DNA of 64,000 nt, taken from Hyalella azteca (taxonomy: Eukaryota > Arthropoda > Malacostraca > Amphipoda > Hyalellidae). Under the pieces are notes generated by a model. It saw nothing but the letters and a program-made list of their open reading frames with translations. It made no database searches and was not told the DNA's origin. The stretch spans positions 1-64,000 of the forward strand of contig NW_025946085.1 of NCBI RefSeq assembly GCF_000764305.2, written 5' to 3'. Positions 29,441-43,300 of this stretch are shown here, in pieces (positions within the stretch are counted from its first letter, which is position 1; every line of letters starts with the position of its first letter). A program made the translations under genes and the position numbers.

Positions 29441-32259
29441 CCATGAAATATTGCAACGGTTGGCACAATGGATAAACTATGCCCTCGGAATGGGGTACGA
29501 TAGTGGAAACTAGCAATCCGGGGGTAATAGAGGGCTAAGGTTCGCAATTTAGCTCAATATTTATTAAGTTTACAAGGGAAACATGCTAGGGAGTTGTTGA
29601 TTCGCTCGTAAGGAGCGAACAAGATCAGGAAGCACCTGCTAGAAACGACTGCATCATGGCTAATGCTTATAAGTTTGTGATCCAGACGCACTTGGGCACT
29701 GACGCGTATCTATCAAGACAAACTTCAACAAAAAAGCTATGCAGGTCTTGAAAAGGCACAGAAAACTTTGCAGCAAATCCTTGCTACCCAAGGGCGGCCC
29801 AAGCAACTGACACGAAGCTATCATGTGAACAGAATTGGTGACCTAAGTCCCTCGACCCTCCTCAAACTATTATGAATTATCTTTGCTCGATACGCAATCA
29901 CTTTGAATTCCTTTGAAACTTCTAATCGAATTACTTCGATGGTATACATCGCTACCATTTATTATTATTATTATTGTAACCCTAGAAAACTAGGCTCAAA
30001 TGGAGAACATGACTCAGAGATTCACGAGAATGGCCAAAACAAGATTTAATCCTGTCGACTAGTTGTATGGTACACGCTTTGGTAACGAATATAAGCAATA
30101 TTTAAAACTAAATCAGTAATTATTAATAGAACTTTAACCAAGAGGAAATTATCTAAGAATATCGTGTGGACACGTTCTACGATACAGGGGAAAGTAGCTA
30201 CAGTAAGTAAAGGCGAATCAATGAGGTCGATAAATTTCTTGCAGCCATAAACAATATGTTCTGAGAGAGATACGACTAGAGCTATCAACCTGTCACATTT
30301 GAAAAAGTATTATTTCAATACATCACTCAATGCGCGTGAAAGTATGGAATAAAGATGTTAAAAGTCGATCGGAAAGCTGCAAAGTATAGAACGCTTAGAC
30401 GCTTCTATTCTAGAAAGCGTAATACGTATTAATTAAATTACGTGCTCAAATTGAACAAACGAAAAATTATCAAGTAAATGATGTGCATTTGAAGGCATGT
30501 GATGCGAGAGCGCCAGCAACACGCAACTGAGAGTCGGCAGTGCTCAGTGCGCTTAACAAACTACAAAGAAAAGATGATCATGGGATAACGAAGAACATTC
30601 TTGGCAATAATTACAATCCAACAGGCCTGATAAACTCAAGAAAAAACGTTTATGTATAATTGTAAGAACTACGGCTAGCAATTCCAAGACATGATGGTTC
30701 TTTGATTCGAATTCTGGAATTAATGTTGGCAGTAGAAGCGAGGCGCAAGCGTCTTTGTGAAAGTTACATTCCGCGGATCTTGTAAGAACGATTTACGAAG
30801 TACAAAAAACGCTAAAGTTAGAAACCTACGTCGCGATATTGAGATGACAATGTGACATGGCACAGACTTGATAAAATAAAATACATTCAGAATTTACAAG
30901 GAAACGAGCTATCCTCATAAGAGAGTGTGAACACGGCAGATTTTCATCAGCGCTTTTTAGGACTTATTTATACTTTTGTTTCATTGGAACAAACCAGACG
31001 GCATTGTTCTTAAAATCTCATCATTCTCCTCGTTTTTTTTAAAGAAATCACTAGAGGCTAATGGGGAAAATGACGTCCAAGTGTTGTTCTCCTGTAACAT
31101 TGGCAGCCTCTTCAACTATAGACTTTACGCCAAACCAATAAAGTGAAGTTGCATATCAATATGAAAGTCATACTTTGTTGGTGTAGAAGTATAAACTTCT
31201 GACGTCAGTTCAAAACATGAATACATTGAATACATCCTAAATCTGCTTGCACTTCTAATTGCTTTGATTTTAATTACCTCTAGTCACAGGAATGGACACA
31301 GTTACGGTACTCATTTTAGGCATCAATAATTATCAAATCTAGATCAATCATAACTCAACCCAGAACATTAATGCTCAAGATCGACAATGCTTAACAAACC
31401 TTGCATAAAGTAACCTTGTCCATATTAACCTTCGAATTCAATTTCTGCTTAACTAGGCACAAATAAATTGAATTTTCTCAATTTTATGCAATAAAAATGG
31501 TTGACCAGAGATAGTAATAACACTTGGGTAAAGGAACATCTATAGCAACGGACACGTCTAATGAAACTTAATGGACAGAAACGAAGACAAAGTACGGCCA
31601 GCTTAAACAAAAAACAGACGAATCGCTCTTCAATAATATTTATGGCGTAGTAGTTGAAACTTCTTCATTAGATTTAATTTTGTCCAGAACTATTCATTAT
31701 TTAGGATTCAAATTGGCATCGAAATGCTTGACTTGAAAGTTGGCAAATGATATCATCCGAATTTGATTTCATCCAATGGATGAAATTTGTGGAAGCGTTC
31801 CGTGGACGATAGCTTTAGGTTCGCTAAATAATCGATTACATAAAATAGAAATCAATCAAAATACTGTGCCCACGTATGCAACGGCAATGACATTGATTAT
31901 TTGTATTGCAATGCCTGGCGCGCAGCAATAAATGTTTTAAAGTAGAGTGAACACTCGCATTAATTGGATGCGCGTAGGAATACCATAGCGCGGTTAACAA
32001 CTGTAAACCTGTCACGTCGTGTGGCTTATGTGGACGTCGTGTGCACATCGTGCGTCTCGCGAGTGTATTGTGATGTGCTTCGTGCGTCAAGAGGTACATC
32101 GTACGCCTTGCGTTTACATCGTACGCTAGGAACCTATCATTTTGACAGAGGTACCACACCATTACATGGTATCAACCATACCGACTAAAAACGTGATAGC
32201 AGCAGCACTTGAGAGCTGAGTTGCATAACATAGTTTATAGCTTCTAACATACTTGCTAT

Positions 32260-32289
32260 CATGGTTGAATTAATATTAATTCAACCATG
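32260..32289. repeat. Perfect 30-bp palindrome
   Basis: The 15-base half CATGGTTGAATTAAT is followed without spacer by its exact reverse complement, centred between 32274 and 32275. It is flanked by CTTGCTAT on the left and CTTGCTATGAT on the right as a direct repeat. Confidence 0.9.
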
Positions 32290-33778
32290 CTTGCTATGAT
32301 CCTCATAATCAAGAATAAAGAGGAAATAACGACTTCTCAATAAATGAGAGAATTGAGAGTAATAAGCATTTGTGACTGGACCCACTAGGTCTTCAGGGAC
32401 TAAAGTGAAGCGTAACTATAATAAAGGTCTCTTTGCTTTACAATAAATTTGACCAAAATTGACTATTCTTTGACGATGAAGTTAACATCTATAAAAACAT
32501 TCAAGTAATTTAACAACAATCAATAAATAATGCGGTAGGTGTCAATACATTTAACCAAGGACTTATTATTATTTGCTGTTAATAGAATGGTCCGGTAACT
32601 GCTAGAATAGAAATCATCGAAAGAAAAATTTAAGAAACTGTGTCATCAGTGGCCGGCTGTATTTGATTAGAAGTACAAGTACTGACTATCAACATCTGCT
32701 ATAATCAACGGTGAACAACATGAAACTTATCCTATTCGTTTCATGATGACACATTCATGATAAATTACCATGATATTTGGCCACTAATGATGATAAACAA
32801 GGATATCACTAAATCTTACATAGACATGGCTTGTTCCTGCAGAGAAGTTTGGCTATTAAGGCGAGTCGAGATTTATTTAACAAGTTAACAAACATGTAAT
32901 CTTCATTTTGTTGATATTTAGCTCACCTAATAACAACACTGAACTATTAAAATAGGCCTATTTCAATCCTGAATGGATATATTTTCATCAGTGCAATTTT
33001 TTATTTAAGACTTATTTTGTGTCGAACGCTTCTGAAAAATGACCTGGAAAGCATTTTAGTTCCCAGTCAAGGAGCAGAGATTTGTGAAATCTAAATAAGA
33101 ACGAATAAGGACTTGACAACTTTGCATTTTCTGAACCCAGTCACCGAGTACCACATTAGTTTATCACAGTTTGTCCTATCAAAGCTGCTTCTTGATTGCC
33201 TACCCAACCATCCACACTGGAATCTTCGAAATTGGCACCGACGTTAAATAGTAGAAAACTCGATCTGGATGTCATCAAATGTCTGTCTATTTTGGCACAT
33301 CAATTTTTTTTATTTGAGACTTTGTCTAGCAAGGCGGATCACATTCAATTTTCCTGAACAGCTTAACGCAGTTAACATGAAGGATATAGCACGTTAGTCC
33401 GTCAACTTGATAACCGGTGAGAACCTAAATCAGCCTTTTTAGCAATCTTTAACACACGTTTTAGCAATTCTTTAACACATCGATACTTCCAGGACAACCT
33501 ATGCCTCAATTCTAATGTGCTTCATAGTTCCGATATAAGTTCAGTGTCAGAAGGCATTCATGAAACACGGCCTAAGCATTAATATCCTAACAATTCTAAG
33601 CACAGTAATTTGTCTTGTATTTGGCACAATTTGGCATCTTGGTGGTCAGGAAGTATATCCTCGAACATTCCATTACAATTATCTCTTCATGAACAGAAAT
33701 ACGTAAAAACATTGCCGCTCCGTAAACTTCATATTCGGTCACTTATTACATCGGAAGCTAAATGTACGCATAAATATT

Positions 33779-34055
33779 TTTGGATAACGTGTTATCAGAA
33801 AATATAACAAACAAAATATCCAAAGTTTTTGTTTATCAATTTATGTCGAGAGAATTTGTGAAAAAAAGTATGGTATTACTATTACACATTTGAATCACTT
33901 AATCGGTCGGAAATTAAAATGTGTGCAAACACAGGACACCCTGGATAACGTACGTGTTATCAGAAAATATAACTAACAAAATCTACCAAGTGTTTGTCCA
34001 TCAATTTATGTAGAGATAATTAGTGAAAAATTATGGTATCACTATTACTCATTTC
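33779..34055 (+). repeat. Direct duplication, about 165-bp period
   Basis: TGGATAACGTGTTATCAGAA and the ~110 bases after it (33779-33890) recur at 33943-34055 (TGGATAACGTACGTGTTATC...), including ATCAATTTATGT and GTATGGTATTACTATTAC-like blocks, with moderate divergence. Confidence 0.8.
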
Positions 34056-34325
34056 AAAAGTTGTTTATGGTAAGAACATGCATTTTATCACACGAGTAAA
34101 CGAGTGCAGCAACGACAGGTACGGAGACTGCATGAATGGAAGACTTATGTCCATGTTCTTTGATTATGCGGACAATATGAAAGAAACGAAGAGAGTCCAT
34201 GTCAATATGAAAGGAGAACAGAGGGAAGAACAAGTGAAGAATAGGGAATGAGTAATAGAAGGAGGAACATATGGAGAATATGCAGGTATGGCTGGCTGAA
34301 AAGAGGGCAAATATACGGAACACGG

Positions 34326-34460
34326 CCAACGTTACATCCGGGACCCGAGGGCGGGGTGACTTGCCTAGCGACGACTCGGAGACGGAGGACGACGAAGGCG
34401 GCGCATCAGCTTGACCGGGGGCTACGAAGTCCCGAACTCATCATAAGGTCATATAGAAGA
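34326..34460 (-). repeat. Dispersed repeat R1, copy 2 (3' half)
   Basis: Reverse complement matches 13812-13940 closely: CCTTATGATGA, CGGGACTTC, CCCCGGTCA, GCTGATGCGCCGCCTT and CGTCTCCGAGTCGTCGCTA are shared. The 5' portion of the element is found separately at 35690-35785. Confidence 0.82.
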
Positions 34461-35689
34461 AAGGATGCAGAACATCAAGCAAGACTTTCTTGCTACATTT
34501 GAATGAAGAATACAAAAAGGACCAGCAACAGCACCATTGGGAATTATTTTGACTAAATCAGGATGGTAGTCAGAATTGCAGCAACCTGAAAACTTAAGTT
34601 AATTTCACACAAGAAACTCGAGCTCATTTGTTACCGCAGTAGCTACTTACAAAGAAGTCTAGTAACATCTTCAAGATGATCAGGCTTAATTGGGTTGATG
34701 CATTTTTTCTTATTTAGACTTATTACGAAACGGCAAATGAAGTGATTGTTGGATATACTTTTGTAGCGAGCAGACTTAATTCGATTGAAGTACTTTTAAT
34801 ACTTATAGCGAATCGTAATATTTAAATTTTTGACGAATCGGCGGGAATCAAAGCAAGTTAGCGCGTCAACATAAGTGAAGCTCATCAGTTTCATTTCTGT
34901 ATGTTCAAATGAAGTGATGGACTTGTACTAGTAGGCTTGTGATCAAGCTGTGCCTCTATCATCTACAACCAAGAACTATCGCCAAACGCACAGTTCAGTC
35001 ATCACTAGCGTTACTAGCTAGTATATAATGCCCTAAGCACCTTCACCAGCGGCCCAACAATGATATCAAACACTAGGATCCAGGAGTGCTAATTATATAG
35101 TCGCCAAATCATCAAATGGTAATTAACCTCATGACGGCCACGTTTATAATCATTGCTGTCATCGCAAGCCGCGTTTTGGTGCTTGGTAATGGCGGATATA
35201 CCCAAATGCGCCCGAAGGTTCTTCTCTCAATGCCTTCAGTTTTTCTGTACGTCCTTTCCCCACAGTATCCAACGGACAAAATAATTCTGATCAACAGAAA
35301 TTTTCGTCGAAAGTTAGTTAACAAAAACACCAACAACAAATAACAGGTAATAAAATTGATAAATTACTTGAAAACAGTTGCATAACTGGCTACATGTAAG
35401 CGGGAATGAAAGCTCCAACAGAATTCTCCGTACGTAACGATCGTGGACGATAATTATATGTCGGGCGTAAAAATTATTCGAGGTGCTAACGAAGGTATAG
35501 GGAATGTATAACATCACACACGGGCCGCCAAATGGAATAAATCGACGCTCCTCAAAATATATTACAAATGAACTCAAACAAAGAATGGATCAAATTGTTC
35601 AAATGGTGACACACTTTCTCGCCCTGCACAGCACGAGCCCTTGCACTCATACGCCCTCGTGTCGGACCATGCGGGGTAAAATTAAAAGG

Positions 35690-35785
35690 TAAGGTTGGGC
35701 AAAAGCCTTGCCCACCACAAGGGCTAAAAACTAATCGTTATTTGGACAAAGTCTTGTCTATTTTTCTGAGTGCACCACAAACATA
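35690..35785 (-). repeat. Dispersed repeat R1, copy 2 (5' part), separated from the rest
   Basis: Reverse complement reads GGTGCACTCAGAAAAATAGA then AAGACTTTGTCCAAATA, matching about 13703-13790 at moderate similarity. Order and strand are those of one element interrupted by about 1.2 kb (34461-35689). Confidence 0.55.
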
Positions 35786-38700
35786 CAGTTAATAACACCG
35801 GAGTTAATTGGAAGGCTGTCCTCGATATGCAATATATGAAAATTTTTACGGAACGTTACATATTAACAAATAATAAACGCATTTGTTTTAGAATCCACGT
35901 TGAGGTCTACCTGCAACTAAATATAATTTTCAGCGTTTAATATCCAATGCATTTTATACTTTTTTTATACTTTTTGCCTAGAAAAATGCGGCGGAGAATC
36001 TTACATTGATGACTTACGACGTCAAAATGACCGTGATAACAGCTACGCGCGCTCTTTCTGCTCGTATCAATTCAATATAACTTCTATCATAAGAACAAAA
36101 AATCAACTTTTTACGGAAGTTAAACCCTTTTAACATTTTTTTTACTGGCTATCATCACTTCGGTACATGTTTCTCCGACAACGCTCCGACATGTTTCTCC
36201 GACAACGCTACAGAAGACAACCGCAGTGCGTCTTTACTTTAACATGACCATCGGAAACAACAGATTTTAGAGAGCTACGGTAATGCAACAAATGATGATG
36301 AAACTTTAACAAATTCCTATTGTCACATATAAAATGAGCTTAGAAGGCGACGAGTGAATCAAACAGTTGTCGTTTCTTCTTAAACGTGCATGCCTAATAC
36401 ATTCTGGCGCCTGAAACCATAGAATACAGAAGCCTAATTCAATCGCCAATTTTATGTAATCATAGAATTAGTAACGTAATTATTTATGATAATTAATAGT
36501 TAAGTGATGAACACAGAACCTTGGCAGACGTCACCGGTGAACGATCGTAGACATCAAAGCATTTATCAACGGCGAAACAAATTGCGCCCAACATAGGAAA
36601 AATTTCGAAAACTCCGTTTATTAAATAAAATCGAAGTCCATTTACGCTTTAGCGGTATAAAAGGCACAAGGAAGGGAGACCAACGTAGCAATAAGTGCCA
36701 CTAAACTAAACCCACACAACAGCATCCACAAAATACCCCACCATCTCCAGATTGATTACAGATTTTGTTACCGAAGTGACACCAAAAGTTATCATAACAG
36801 TGACAAGATCTGTTGCGCACATGCGCAACTTACTTTGTTGGTATAACAAACCTTCATGATCACAAATTTAGAAGATACAGTAAAGAAGTCTCCAGTAAAA
36901 ATCTAAAGATAAATACTCTGATAAATCAACGCTGAAGTATATAAATGAAGTTAAAATCAACATCTAATACTCGTAAATATTTAGTTTTTGTAACAAAAAT
37001 AATATACAAAACAATTCGGTGAAAAAATTTTGGCACCGTTTCACCACCTATAGAGGTTCGGTCAAGTTTCGACAGATAGAAGAAGAACTTGAATTACTAC
37101 TTGAAAAATTTTCACGTTTTTTAAGAAACAAAGTTGCGTAAAAAGTGTTTCAGTTATTTACGCAATTAACTTTGGTGTCAAGCGTTTCTATTCGTAAGCA
37201 ATCAAATTTCTGAACACACGTTCAGATTCATCCAGAAATCGAATTTTACCGCAATTCTGCACACGTAACAAACGTGTTCGGGGCGTGCAAATAACGCGCG
37301 CTTTATAGCAGGGAAGGCAACAGCATGTTCAAGTTAAGTGCAACATCTTAATATTTTACGATGAGAATAAATCTATATAAAAGCGTAAAAAGATAATTTG
37401 ATGAACTAGGCTACTTAGTTTGTAGTATACCCTATTTTACATATTAATGACTGTTAATATAAAGCCTTGCGTAATGCCACTGTAATATGTGTATTTGGTA
37501 AGATACGCTTAACTCTACAATCAATGACTGCGAAGAGTTGAGAAAATGTGCACATGCGCGAATGTCTCGTGCTATTCTATCATACAGTCACCGGGAAATA
37601 TTTATATGAACATCAAAAAGTTAAATTTAGTGCAATGAATCCATTCAAAGTAAAATTTCCTAATAGTGGAACACAGTTACACGTTCATGACATGAACGAT
37701 GACATTTATATATATTAACTGAAAGAATTGATAGGTTTCCGTACGAGCTGTGTGAGAGAACGCGTCAATAAGAAATTGTGACGAGAAAAAATTTCTAAAG
37801 AATTTGTGAGAGATGCTATTTTGGTAAAAAATACTCTTACAAATTGAAGAATCCAATCATCATTATCGTATAATTTTTAGGAATTCATAACAGACGAGAA
37901 ACTTGGGTTAATCTAGGTGCCATTTGGGACTAGCAAATAATGCAATTAATTTACCGATAAAAAACATTATGAACGTCATTGTCGCGTCGCACGTTTACAG
38001 CGACGAGGTCAATAAGTGTTTAAAAATTACATTAAGACAGCGATCTCATTATGGAATTAGAAGTAATATTGTTAACACCTGAAATATTTCTTTGTCCTGC
38101 AAGTGAGATTAAACGCCTATTGACAACAGTGATGTCCGATAAGTTCAGTATAACAACGAGACTTGTATCGCTTGTTGCTAAGATGTTATGCGAGTCTACA
38201 AGACTACGCTACTGTAAAGGTCACTTAAGAATGTATAAGTATAAAGAGAACAACAATTCAAAGGCTTATACAGACTATACAATAAAATCTCAGCTAGTGT
38301 GTGACTTGTGTAAGGTCGCCTCTCAGTGGTCGAATGGTCAATATTACCAGAAACATTAAACCCAGAAAAAAAACTCTACATTTAACAATCATGCCCTCCA
38401 TATTTTACCCTCTGACTGAACTAGACGTACGTTACTAAAGCGTTTCCAACGTTAAAAACATACCGGCTTTGTAGTATAAAAGTGCGCTTATAGTCTCCCA
38501 TAACAAAATGTATTAATCGATTGCATAGTCCACCTTGGAACGAAGCGTAATTGCCGAGTTAGGTTAACTAGAATGGGCAGTATACATGCGAGATATGGCA
38601 ACGCAACTTTCGTCAAGTTGAATTTATAAAGACAAGTGAAGATTACAGTTGATATCAATAAGGATTTCCATGGCATATAACCGAAGCTCTAACAAACAAC

Positions 38701-39039
38701 GAGATTTCAAAACTGCACGCCGTAAGTTTATGGCAAATTTTAGAAAACAATTTTTTTTACAGGTTTCTTAAAAAACATTCTAGGCGATAAAAATTACGAT
38801 AATTATAGTAAGATGTCGTTTTGTTTTAGCGTGCGACGGCAACGTGCTTCTCGACGATATGTTAGGGCAAGTAGTATAATTAACTAACTACATATTTTAT
38901 TAATCGGAACAACCAATTCAACTGCGACACTGTGAACACATCGGCGGACCACAAAGTGCTTTGCGAACGAAACCTAGGAGAGGTCAAAGTTGCATTGATA
39001 CTTAAGTTTAAGCGAACTTGATGGCATCTAATTGATGAA

Positions 39040-39300
39040 CCGTTCCAAACTTTGATATATCAAATCAATAAACCGTTCCCAAATTTGAAGTATCAAACCT
39101 ATGAACTGTTCCGAACTTTCAAGTATCAAATGGATGAACCTTGAAGTATCAAATGGATGAACCATTCCGAACTTTGAAGTATCAAACGGATGAACCATTC
39201 CGAACTTTGAAGTATCAAACGGATGAACCATTCCACTCAGTCAGGCCCTCTACTGGACTCAGTCAGGTCCTTTACTGGACTCAGTAGAGAGCCTCGATAT
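39040..39300 (+). repeat. Two small tandem arrays
   Basis: About six units of roughly 33 bp built on GAACCATTCCGAACTTTGAA and GTATCAAA(C/T)GGAT (39040-39235), followed by two units of ACTCAGTCAGG(C/T)CCT(C/T)TACTGG. Confidence 0.88.
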
Positions 39301-39410
39301 CCTCACTTGAGAACTGAGAGCGAAATGACTGGAAATCTCAGCAGCTACTGAAAACGTTGAAGATTCTCAATAATACTATTTCCAACCTAGATAATGGCAA
39401 CTGTCGTCAG

Positions 39411-39905
39411 TTAAATGGCAACCGGTGACAGGATGCCAAGAGGCAACCGGTGACAGTATGCCAAGTGGCAACCGGTGACAGGATGCCAAGTGGCAACCAG
39501 TGACAGTATGCCAAGTGGCAACCGGTGACAGTATGCCAAGTGGCAATCAGTGACAGGATGCCAAGTGGCAACCAGTGACAGGATGCCAAGTGGCAACCGG
39601 TGACAGTATGCAAAGTGGCAACCGGTGACAGGATGCCAAGTGGCAACCGGTGACAGGATGCCAAGTGGTAACCAGTGACAGGATGACAAGTGGCAACCGG
39701 TGACAGTAGGTGACAGGATGCCAGCGGCAACCGGTGACACGATGCCAAGTGGCAACCGGTGACAGGATGCCAAGCGGCAACCGGTGACAGGATGCCAAGT
39801 GGCAACCAGTGACAGGATGCCAAGCGGCAACCGGTGACAGGATGCCAAGTGGCAACCGGCGACAGTATGCCAAGTGGCAACCGGTGACAGTATGCCAAGT
39901 GGCAA
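39411..39905 (+). repeat. 25-bp minisatellite downstream of the 8-finger gene
   Basis: About 20 units of AAGTGGCAACCGGTGACAGG plus ATGCC. Because 25 is not a multiple of three and the unit lacks stops on the - strand, all three - frames stay open and give spurious ORFs of 108-184 codons. Variants are mainly C/A at CCGGTG/CCAGTG and GGATG/GTATG. Confidence 0.93.
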
Positions 39906-40323
39906 ACGAGATTATCTCTCCTCAGTCGCAACTCAATTTTAAAAAACTTAAGAGAATTCATTCTTAGTTAGAGGAAAGCGGCACGGAATGCAGGGGCAAA
40001 ACGTGTACAAATCTAGTGAAAGTGAAAAATTTCACTATGAAAGTAGTGAAATATTTGTAATGCTATGCACTAATATTAAGTAGGTTTAACAATGTTGATG
40101 AAGGTAAAAAGATCATATAGGAATTAACACGAATCTATAGGTTTTACAATCTCAAAAATCTTAGCCTAAAGAGATAAGTGTATTACTCGTAGCATATTAA
40201 AAGCTATAGTAAAGTTTTCACACTTAGGAAATAACAATAAAAAAGCTTAAGGAGTTATTAGGGAAAAATTCTACAACGACTCAAAGATTTACTGCATGAT
40301 AATCGAGCGTAAAAAATTTGACG

Positions 40324-43300
40324 TTAGGTGTGTTTTTTAGATTCCACTGGAAGAAAAGTTGCTTCATCCGCTGGTGCTGCGCGCACGTCTTCTTTGGTAC
40401 AGCACCTGCTGCAACTGCTGCTGAGGGAAGCGTACAACGAACCACAGCACATCCTCCTCTCCTCCTCTAGTTGCTCCATCTCCACCTGTTCTTCCACTTC
40501 CACCTGCTCCTTCTTCTCCAACTGCCCCTCCTTTTGCCCATCGTATATCTCATTTCCAGATGCAGCAAGTATAACCTGCGTAGTCCCACGGCACGTATTC
40601 CTGCACTCAGTCAAGTGCTCCTGTTCCTCCACCTGTTCGGTCAATTCTTGTTGTTCCTCCTTTGGTTCATCTTCTCGCTGCCCAAATTCCTCTCTTTCAA
40701 GTGTGGCACGAGAGACTTGCGTAAAATGCAAGTCACGTTCGTCAGTGTGGCAACGGTCCTTCAAGTCACCAATAGCCTTTCCGCAGCGAGCGTCAACTTG
40801 GTAGGCTCTGTCAACCGGGGCTGCGTCAACTTGATAGTCTCTATCAACCGGGGTGGCCTCAACTTGGTAGGCTCTGTCAACCGGGGCTGTCTCAACTTCG
40901 TAGGCTCTGTCAACCGGGCCTGCATCAACTTGATAGGCTCTGTCAACCGCGGCTGCCTCAACTTGGTAGCCTCTGTCAACAGGGGTTGCATCAACTTGAT
41001 AGGCCTTGTCACCCGCGGCTGCCTCAACTTGATAGGCCTTGTCACCCGCGGCTGCCTCAACTTGATAGGCCTTGTCACCCAAGGTCTCAAATGTCTCTGT
41101 TACAGGTACTCCAGAAGTCTGGAGCGACACACTACTTGTGTTGTAAGTGTACTGACTCGAACCAGTTTCGTGGTCGCATAACATCTCATTGTTGTGGTCT
41201 CTACCACTCATTTCTTCCTTGCCACGGTCATGTTTGAATTCGTCAGTGAGACGTTGAAGATGAACAGTGAGTTGCTGAGTCACCTTCTCTATGGGGTCGC
41301 CAGCTGTAGGCACGTAACTCATATCTTTGTTACCACCATGAATATTACCAAGGACTTCATCACTGACGGGAGAGATCAGTCCCGCCGGGGAGACGTAAGA
41401 GTTCTTATTATTACCCAGGTGATTGACGATGTTTTCTACGAGGGAAATAGCTGAATCTACGAGGGAAATGGACTCACCGCCATGACATGAATCTTGCGTA
41501 GAACGTGGTGAGTTCAACTCTGAGTTCATTGACACTGGGTAACATGGCGAGGTTATTTGATTGCTTTCGACCGTTTCATTTACTAAATGAGGCAAGTGAC
41601 TTTTAGGTGAGAAGGAATTAGTGGCACCACAGTTGGATTTGGAAGAATGCCCGTGCAATAACTCTTCGGGAGCCGCACGTAGCTGAGTAGGTAGAGGAAT
41701 TTTAGGACCAGTATCGAGAATTTCACTATTTGGTCTGACATTTTCCTGCTTAACAGCCACGTTATCAATGCCTGGACTAACAGAGGCACGTGAATGAATT
41801 GCTTCCTCCCCTGGCACACAACCAAAGTAATCCACACGCTGGGGGGACAGTGGGCTATCCACGGGGTCTGATGGTTCTTGTTTTGGTTCCTTAAGCTCGC
41901 TAGAAAGTTCTTCTTGATCGTTGAATGATTCTTTAAGGTCGTTGGATGGTTCTTCGATGTAAGATCTGTCCTCGCCCTCCTCAGCATCATCCATGCTGTT
42001 ACTGTCCTCTTCAGTAGACTCTACAGTGCCTCTGTCTCTCATGAAATACTTAGATTCTCCTAAAATTTTGATCTTGAGGCTTTTGATGGGATGGCGTTTC
42101 TTCTTGTGCGCTTTGAGGCAGCGCTTCAGACGGAAACTCGAGGGACACTCGTCGCACCTCAGCTTCTTTTTCACCGAATTGTGCATGCGTTGGACGTGCG
42201 CTTTGAGGTTGGTACGCTGGCTGAACGCTGCCCCGCACGCTTCGCATACGTGGTTGCGAGCTCCCGCGTGCAGTTTCATGTGGATTTTCAGGTTACTCAT
42301 CATGGTGAACTTGGCGGCGCACTCAACGCACGAGAACGGCTTCATTGCCGTCAAGTTCTTCTTGCGACCGCGACGACTGGCACCGGTGAAAGAACCATCA
42401 GGATTGTGAACTCGGTTCTTGTGAGCCTTCAGGTTTGATTTTTGAGTGAAGGCTTTGTCGCACATCTCACATTTGTGTGGTCGCTCTCCTGTGTGTGTCA
42501 CCTGATGGGTCTTGAGGTTAGCAACCTGCCTGAAGGCAGCTTCACACAAAGTACATTTGTGAGGTCGTTCATCAGAGTGGATCTTCTGGTGCGTTTTGAG
42601 GGTGGACAGTTGAGTAAAACAGTGCTTGCATACCGGACATTCGTACGGACGTTCCCCCGTGTGGATGCGGCGATGAGCACGCAGGTTGCCTTGCTGGGTG
42701 AACTTTGATCCGCACTCGTCACAAGTGAAGGGCTTCTCGCCTGTGTGTCGCCACATGTGGTTTTTAAGCTGCGTGCTGTTCTTGAAAACGCGCTCGCACT
42801 GCTTGCACTTGTGCACTATGGGCGCGCGGGGAGGCTTCGGCTCCTTTGGTTTCTTAGGTCTTGGAGGTCTGGAGGCAGCCTGAGTAGATACTGGGGGTCC
42901 CAGTAGGTGGCCAGGTCCAGCCTGCTGGTCAACAATGGCGCATGAGTCCATGTACCGAGGTGTGCACTTCACATCGACGGTGTTGAAAGCGAATTTGGCG
43001 CCATCAGGACTATACTTGACCGACTCAGGACTGTACTTGCTGGTATCGTAAGTATACTTGACAGTCCCACCCATTATACCAGGGGAACAAGAGGAGTCAG
43101 GCACCGAATCGTAATGACCTGACATAGGCGGCAGAGGATGATTCTGACGAAGGTGATGAGGCACTAAAGGGGCGGGGCTGATAGCTTCAAGAGGCATTTC
43201 ATGTCCCCTCAAATATGCCTGAGTTGGAGCACACTCTGCGTTGATTGTAGCTTCGTTAGGGGAATCTGACTGCATAAAATGAACCTCAGAACTGCCACTC

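Larger units (their letters stand above)
28370..40323. other. Long AT-rich intergenic interval
   Basis: No ORF here looks like a conserved protein and no splice-linked exons were found. The first ~700 bases are probably the 3' UTR of the + strand gene; the last part is probably the 3' UTR of the - strand zinc-finger exon. It contains minisatellites at 29225-29440, 39040-39235 and 39411-39905, a perfect palindrome at 32260-32289, a duplicated block at 33779-34055, and parts of dispersed repeat R1 at 34326-34460 and 35690-35785. Regulatory elements or noncoding transcripts cannot be excluded. Confidence 0.6.

Noticed and set aside
29055..29516. ORFs with MYITCHVHYM repeats
   Set aside because: Produced by the ACATGTAATGTACATG array; intergenic.
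38051..38359. 102-codon + strand ORF
   Set aside because: Isolated, AT-rich, no recognisable domain, no splice partners; likely chance.
39407..39961. Three overlapping - strand ORFs of 108-184 codons (LASCHRLPLGILSPVATWH type)
   Set aside because: One 25-bp unit read in three frames; no start context or conserved character.
40328..42883. Plus-strand ORFs opposite the 8-finger exon
   Set aside because: Antisense of a clear zinc-finger coding frame.
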